Source: Fomes fomentarius (lineage: Eukaryota; Basidiomycota; Agaricomycetes; Polyporales; Polyporaceae). Taken from it: DNA of 64,000 bases. The stretch covers positions 2,621,707-2,685,706 of the forward strand of contig JABYQN010000007.1 of the NCBI GenBank assembly GCA_022606135.1. Direction: 5' to 3'. A program made the translations under genes and the position numbers. The notes below the pieces were generated by a model. The model was not told the DNA's origin and made no database searches. It worked only from the letters and a program-made list of their open reading frames with translations. The first letter of the stretch is position 1; each line of letters opens with the position of its first letter. Below are positions 60,561-64,000 of this stretch, one piece after another.

Positions 60561-62076
60561 CTAATCCTTCTTGAGTTCTCTCCGGAGAATGAACATGCGG
60601 TCCCATTCGGTTGTGAGGTGAGTTCCTGCACGCCGCGCATGCCCTCGAGCCCTTGTGGATTTCGGCCGTTGGCGACGACGACGTAAATTTCGAGACCGTC
60701 GCCGACCTATTTGAATTGGAGAAAGAGGAGAGTCAGTATACGGTTGTCCGAAACATCAGCCCACGCCCGAATCCGCGCTAGAACACCCGGCCGAAGCGGC
60801 CAGCGGGGGAAAAGCGCGAAGAAGGGTGGTGCGGGGATGGGGAAAGAAGAGCGGGGAGAATTACGAACCTCAATGTGGCGCTCCGTTGCGCTCGTAAATG
60901 AGTCGATGACGATTGAGAGGACATCTGACAGAGGGAGATGCGACGGGTGTGACGTGCCGGGCGCCGCTTTCTGGTTCTTGAAGTATATCTGCAGTCGATG
61001 GACGATAACGCGCACGCGTGGCGGGTGACGTCGGGGAAGGATCGGGTGACACGGAAGAGGGGTAAGCGGACAATCAGCATGCGCCATTCATTGGAGGAGT
61101 GGAGTGTGCTGCTTACCTGATTGTCGAGGAATGGCTGGACGAGAGATTGCGCGGCGCCTGCTGCTCGGCATGCTTCGCGCTCATATGATCCTACGGGATC
61201 GAAGGAGTAGACTGCACCAGTGCCTGTGCGGACGAACCAATTGTGAGCACACTGCATCTCTTTGGTGTACGAGAAATGCCCAGGTTATGACATGCACACG
61301 GCGACATGCTTCTGGGTGAACCAATGAAAAGCGCTCATGGTACGCGCGTCCCTCATCTACTAGCTCTGGGCGATAGCAAAGAGATGCACCAATAGACAAA
61401 ACCTCACACGTCGAATGACGTATTCCTCGTTCATAGACACGCATAATGGGCCGGAAGGAGTGATCGTCGCGCATGCGAAGTGTGTTCCGGAAGCAGTAGG
61501 AAGTGCGGGCTGCATGAATGCTGAGAACAGACGTCACTTACCATCTTCCTCGATGCCGCCGAGGATATTGTAGACGTAGTAAGGGAAGAATCGCTGTGCG
61601 TACAGCATTGTTTGGATGAGGCGGGCGATCGCACGGAGGGGCATGTCCTTTGCATGCGCATGGCGGTACCACTAAGCGAGCCACAGATGAGGGCATTAGT
61701 ACCATGTCTTCTATACTGCGCAGACGACGACGCGTAATGAGGGAAACGAGCACGTACCTCCAACCGCTGCTTCACCTTCTTTACAAACATGTTTCCGTCC
61801 GCTGCGAAACCGTTCACAGCGAGAACGGCACGGTCGGTTCTGTGTGCGATATGTTAATGGACGACGATCGGGAGCAGGATCTGAGAAGGAAAGCGATCGA
61901 CGCACAGTCGAAAGACCTTGGGGGCATAGCGGGTTTGAATACTGTAGCCCTCGCTCTGCCTAGTGTCACCCGCGATGACAGTGAAGTCCGCACCAGCGAT
62001 GGCGAGGATGGTGCCGCCGTTGTCGGTGTATGGGTTGAACTGGCGCTGCTGGGGGTGTGCGAAGGAAGCGTGAGGC
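60561..62076 (-). pseudogene. PRE7: PRE7, unit 4, start codon lost and 3' frameshift
   Basis: Six exons are recognisable. The ATG of [11 protein letters not shown] is CTG here, inside a stretch of about 55 bp (62,055-62,110) with a dozen substitutions, and no in-frame ATG lies close upstream. In the last exon, GCGGTCCCATTC replaces GCGATCGCCATTC, losing a base, so the final [10 protein letters not shown] is out of frame. Exon 1 keeps the five-G run (RYAPKVFR intact). The clustered substitutions at the start are harder to explain as sequencing error than the other lesions of the array. Confidence 0.75.
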
Positions 62077-62381
62077 AGGGAGTGGGTGATGGCGGGGAGG
62101 AGGTGATGTGGTCGGGACGGATCGGACGATGAGCGAGGGGAAGACGAGAGATGGGGGCAGGAGATGAGTGGGTGTATGAAGGGAGGCCGCGTCAGAGCGA
62201 GGCTGCGTCTGTTTCGCAGGTCGAGGATGGCTGGCCAGGACGATCCTCGCCCAAGTGTAAGATCGAAGAAGAAGCAGCGCCGCTGTCACTGCACGTGTGC
62301 TGGCTGCGTGTGGATGCGATGCAATCTCGGATGCCCTGATGCGAGAGAGAATCTCCCGGATCGATCATCGACCTCTGTACG

Positions 62382-62474
62382 TCTTGGGATGGCTGTAGTA
62401 TCTTTGGGATGGTTGTATTATCTCGGGATGGGGATGGCTGTAGTGTCTTGTCTTGGGATGGCTGTATTGTCTCG
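62382..62474. repeat. Minisatellite, unit 4 (about 4 repeats)
   Basis: Intermediate allele, with a doubled TCTTG. Confidence 0.8.
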
Positions 62475-62813
62475 GAGCCGTTCTACATACCTGTGGTGCA
62501 TCTCTGCGTGCTTGCGTGCATATGCGACCGTCGAGGCTTCCTGCTCCCGCTCGCAGTCAGCGAGACCGTGAGGTACAGACCCGTCGATCGGTCGCAGCTG
62601 TTCAAAACGGCGAAATCGGCGTCCAAGTTCGTCGTCCTTTGTCGTGACTCGTGAAGCTGCCAGAGCCGCGACGAGTTCAGACGAAGAGTACAATCAAGCG
62701 TGTATGTTCTTACAGAGACTAGTACAGATAAATACGTAGAGGCGAGAACAGATGCAGAGACAAACGCGGTCACTGGACGACGCACGTCAGACGCGACATC
62801 ACCGGCGCTTACA

Positions 62814-62847
62814 CTCGGACTCGGACTCGGACTCGGACTCGGACTTG
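62814..62847. repeat. GGACTC microsatellite, unit 4
   Basis: About five hexamers. Confidence 0.9.
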
Positions 62848-63225
62848 GCCGCACTCTCTCTTGACCCGTCTTCCTCCTACGATACCCTTCTCTTCTACAC
62901 TCGCCCACACCGCACCACCCGCCACATCATTCAACGCCAACCCGGACCATCTGCGCTTTTGGACTGTGTCAGCTATCTGTAACTTGGGCGCAGAATGAGA
63001 GCCACTAACTCACTATTACAGTCTCTGCCGCTCCGGCCTGCATGCACTCCCTGAGGTCTGTGGTGAGTCGCATTCGGACGCCACACTCGGACGCATCACA
63101 CTCACCTAACACGCCAAGACCGACCGATGCACACCGCTCGCTAGCGATTGCCAGCGAGCCAGCGAGTTGACACAACTCTGATATCTAGCAAGGTAAGTCG
63201 TGTTATCCGCAAGCTCCTCAACTCC

Positions 63226-64000
63226 ATGGCGGAAAAGGAGATGACCGGCAACTCGCGTTGTGTGATCAGCCCTTGTGGCGTGCATTCCGCAGCGCCTGAA
63301 ATCTCTTTCGAGCACTGTCGACGTGCCCGAGAGCCAGGAAATGGGAGTGTAGCGTGGGGCTTGACTTCCAGACAATGGACGCCGGGACGGTCTTCAGATT
63401 CAAGAAGAATATCCGCATCCGCCCATCGCCATCTTCTACCGCAAGCAACTCGGCAACGTCAATCCCAAGAAGCCTCGCGAGTACATGATACTGACGTCGA
63501 CTGCACAGACCGCTCCGGATGACTCCTTTCACCTCGGAGTCCGGAGTCCGGAAGTCCGCCAAGCACAGGGCCGCACAGATCACCACAACGTCTGTACTCG
63601 ACAGCCGAGGTACGTCCAGGACGTGGTAAGTCGTATTCTCAGATGCATGATACTCACGGAAAGATGGACGCACACACGCACTATCATCGGGGAGCTGACG
63701 TCGACTAGAAAGACTCTAGACGACGTCAGCATGCATCCTGGATCTCACGTGAGTCTCAAGTTCCGAAGCTGCTGCACCGTGGGTGAGACTGACAGTATGG
63801 CGCGTCTCAGGGAAAACGCCGCAGTCTGAAGTACAGTACGTTCAGGAAGGTAGGTCGCATTCTCGGATTGTCATACTGACACAGAATACAAGTCGTTCTA
63901 TGCTCACCAAAGCCTCGCGATGTCGTCAGCCTGCCGTGCACCTCCATCACCTCGGACTCAATTGCATGAATACGGATGCACTCGCACTCGCATCACAATC
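63226..64000 (+). pseudogene. Gene X, unit 4, disrupted and cut by window edge
   Basis: Opens with the same ATGGCGGAA start. A base is missing in exon 1 (CAGACCGCTCC against CAGACGCGCTCC), and several small deletions follow at 63,710-63,840. Sequence stops in exon 4. Confidence 0.3.

Larger units (their letters stand above)
58215..64000. repeat. Tandem unit 4, cut by the window edge
   Basis: Fourth copy; at least 5.8 kb is visible and it is still within gene X at the last base, so the array continues to the right. Left block is of the unit-3 type. Confidence 0.95.

Noticed and set aside
24749..64000. Array as a transposon or rDNA cluster
   Set aside because: No transposase, reverse transcriptase, terminal repeats or rRNA sequence seen in the unit; it contains ordinary intron-bearing genes instead.

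Overview
The window looks like nuclear DNA of an Agaricomycete basidiomycete, probably a wood-decay fungus of polypore type. The genes are split by many short introns (about 45-60 nt, GT...AG). The recognisable proteins have a basidiomycete look: a cytochrome P450 with an HKRQRR motif, a PRMT3 with a degenerate zinc finger, and an Agaricomycete-type hypothetical family. Names rest on motif recognition and on splice models read by eye; no database search was run.

Layout, 1-24,748 (single copy): a cytochrome P450 missing its N-terminus (+); a convergent isopenicillin-N-synthase-like 2-oxoglutarate/Fe(II) oxygenase (-) containing a 7-nt microexon; a small lysine-rich-tailed protein behind a clear TATA box (+); a divergent pair made of PRMT3 (-) and RPAP1 (+); a secreted Ser/Ala/Ile/Val repeat protein (-); about 3.2 kb with no gene; a C2H2 zinc-finger protein (+); a broken Agaricomycete hypothetical gene (-); about 2 kb with no firm gene; an AIF/FSP1-like FAD oxidoreductase (-); and 1.6 kb with no gene.

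Layout, 24,749-64,000: a head-to-tail array of an approximately 11-kb unit, seen three times in full and once in part, running off the right edge. Units start at about 24,749, 36,036, 47,353 and 58,215. Each unit carries, in order, a candidate small gene Y (+), PRE7 encoding the proteasome beta-6 subunit (-), a VNTR and a GGACTC microsatellite, a candidate multi-exon gene X (+), a GAGTGY microsatellite, gene Z (-), and a TATA box before an unresolved region. The copies have decayed differently. PRE7 reads intact in units 2 and 3 only, X only in unit 2, Y and Z only in unit 3. No single unit is wholly intact, yet each gene keeps at least one open copy. Many of the lesions are single-base indels, so consensus error in a collapsed or poorly polished repeat must be excluded first.

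Functionally, the left part combines oxidative secondary or xenobiotic metabolism (P450 beside a 2OG oxygenase) with core housekeeping functions (ribosomal-protein methylation, RNA polymerase II assembly). The right part is a recent amplification that happens to contain an essential proteasome gene.
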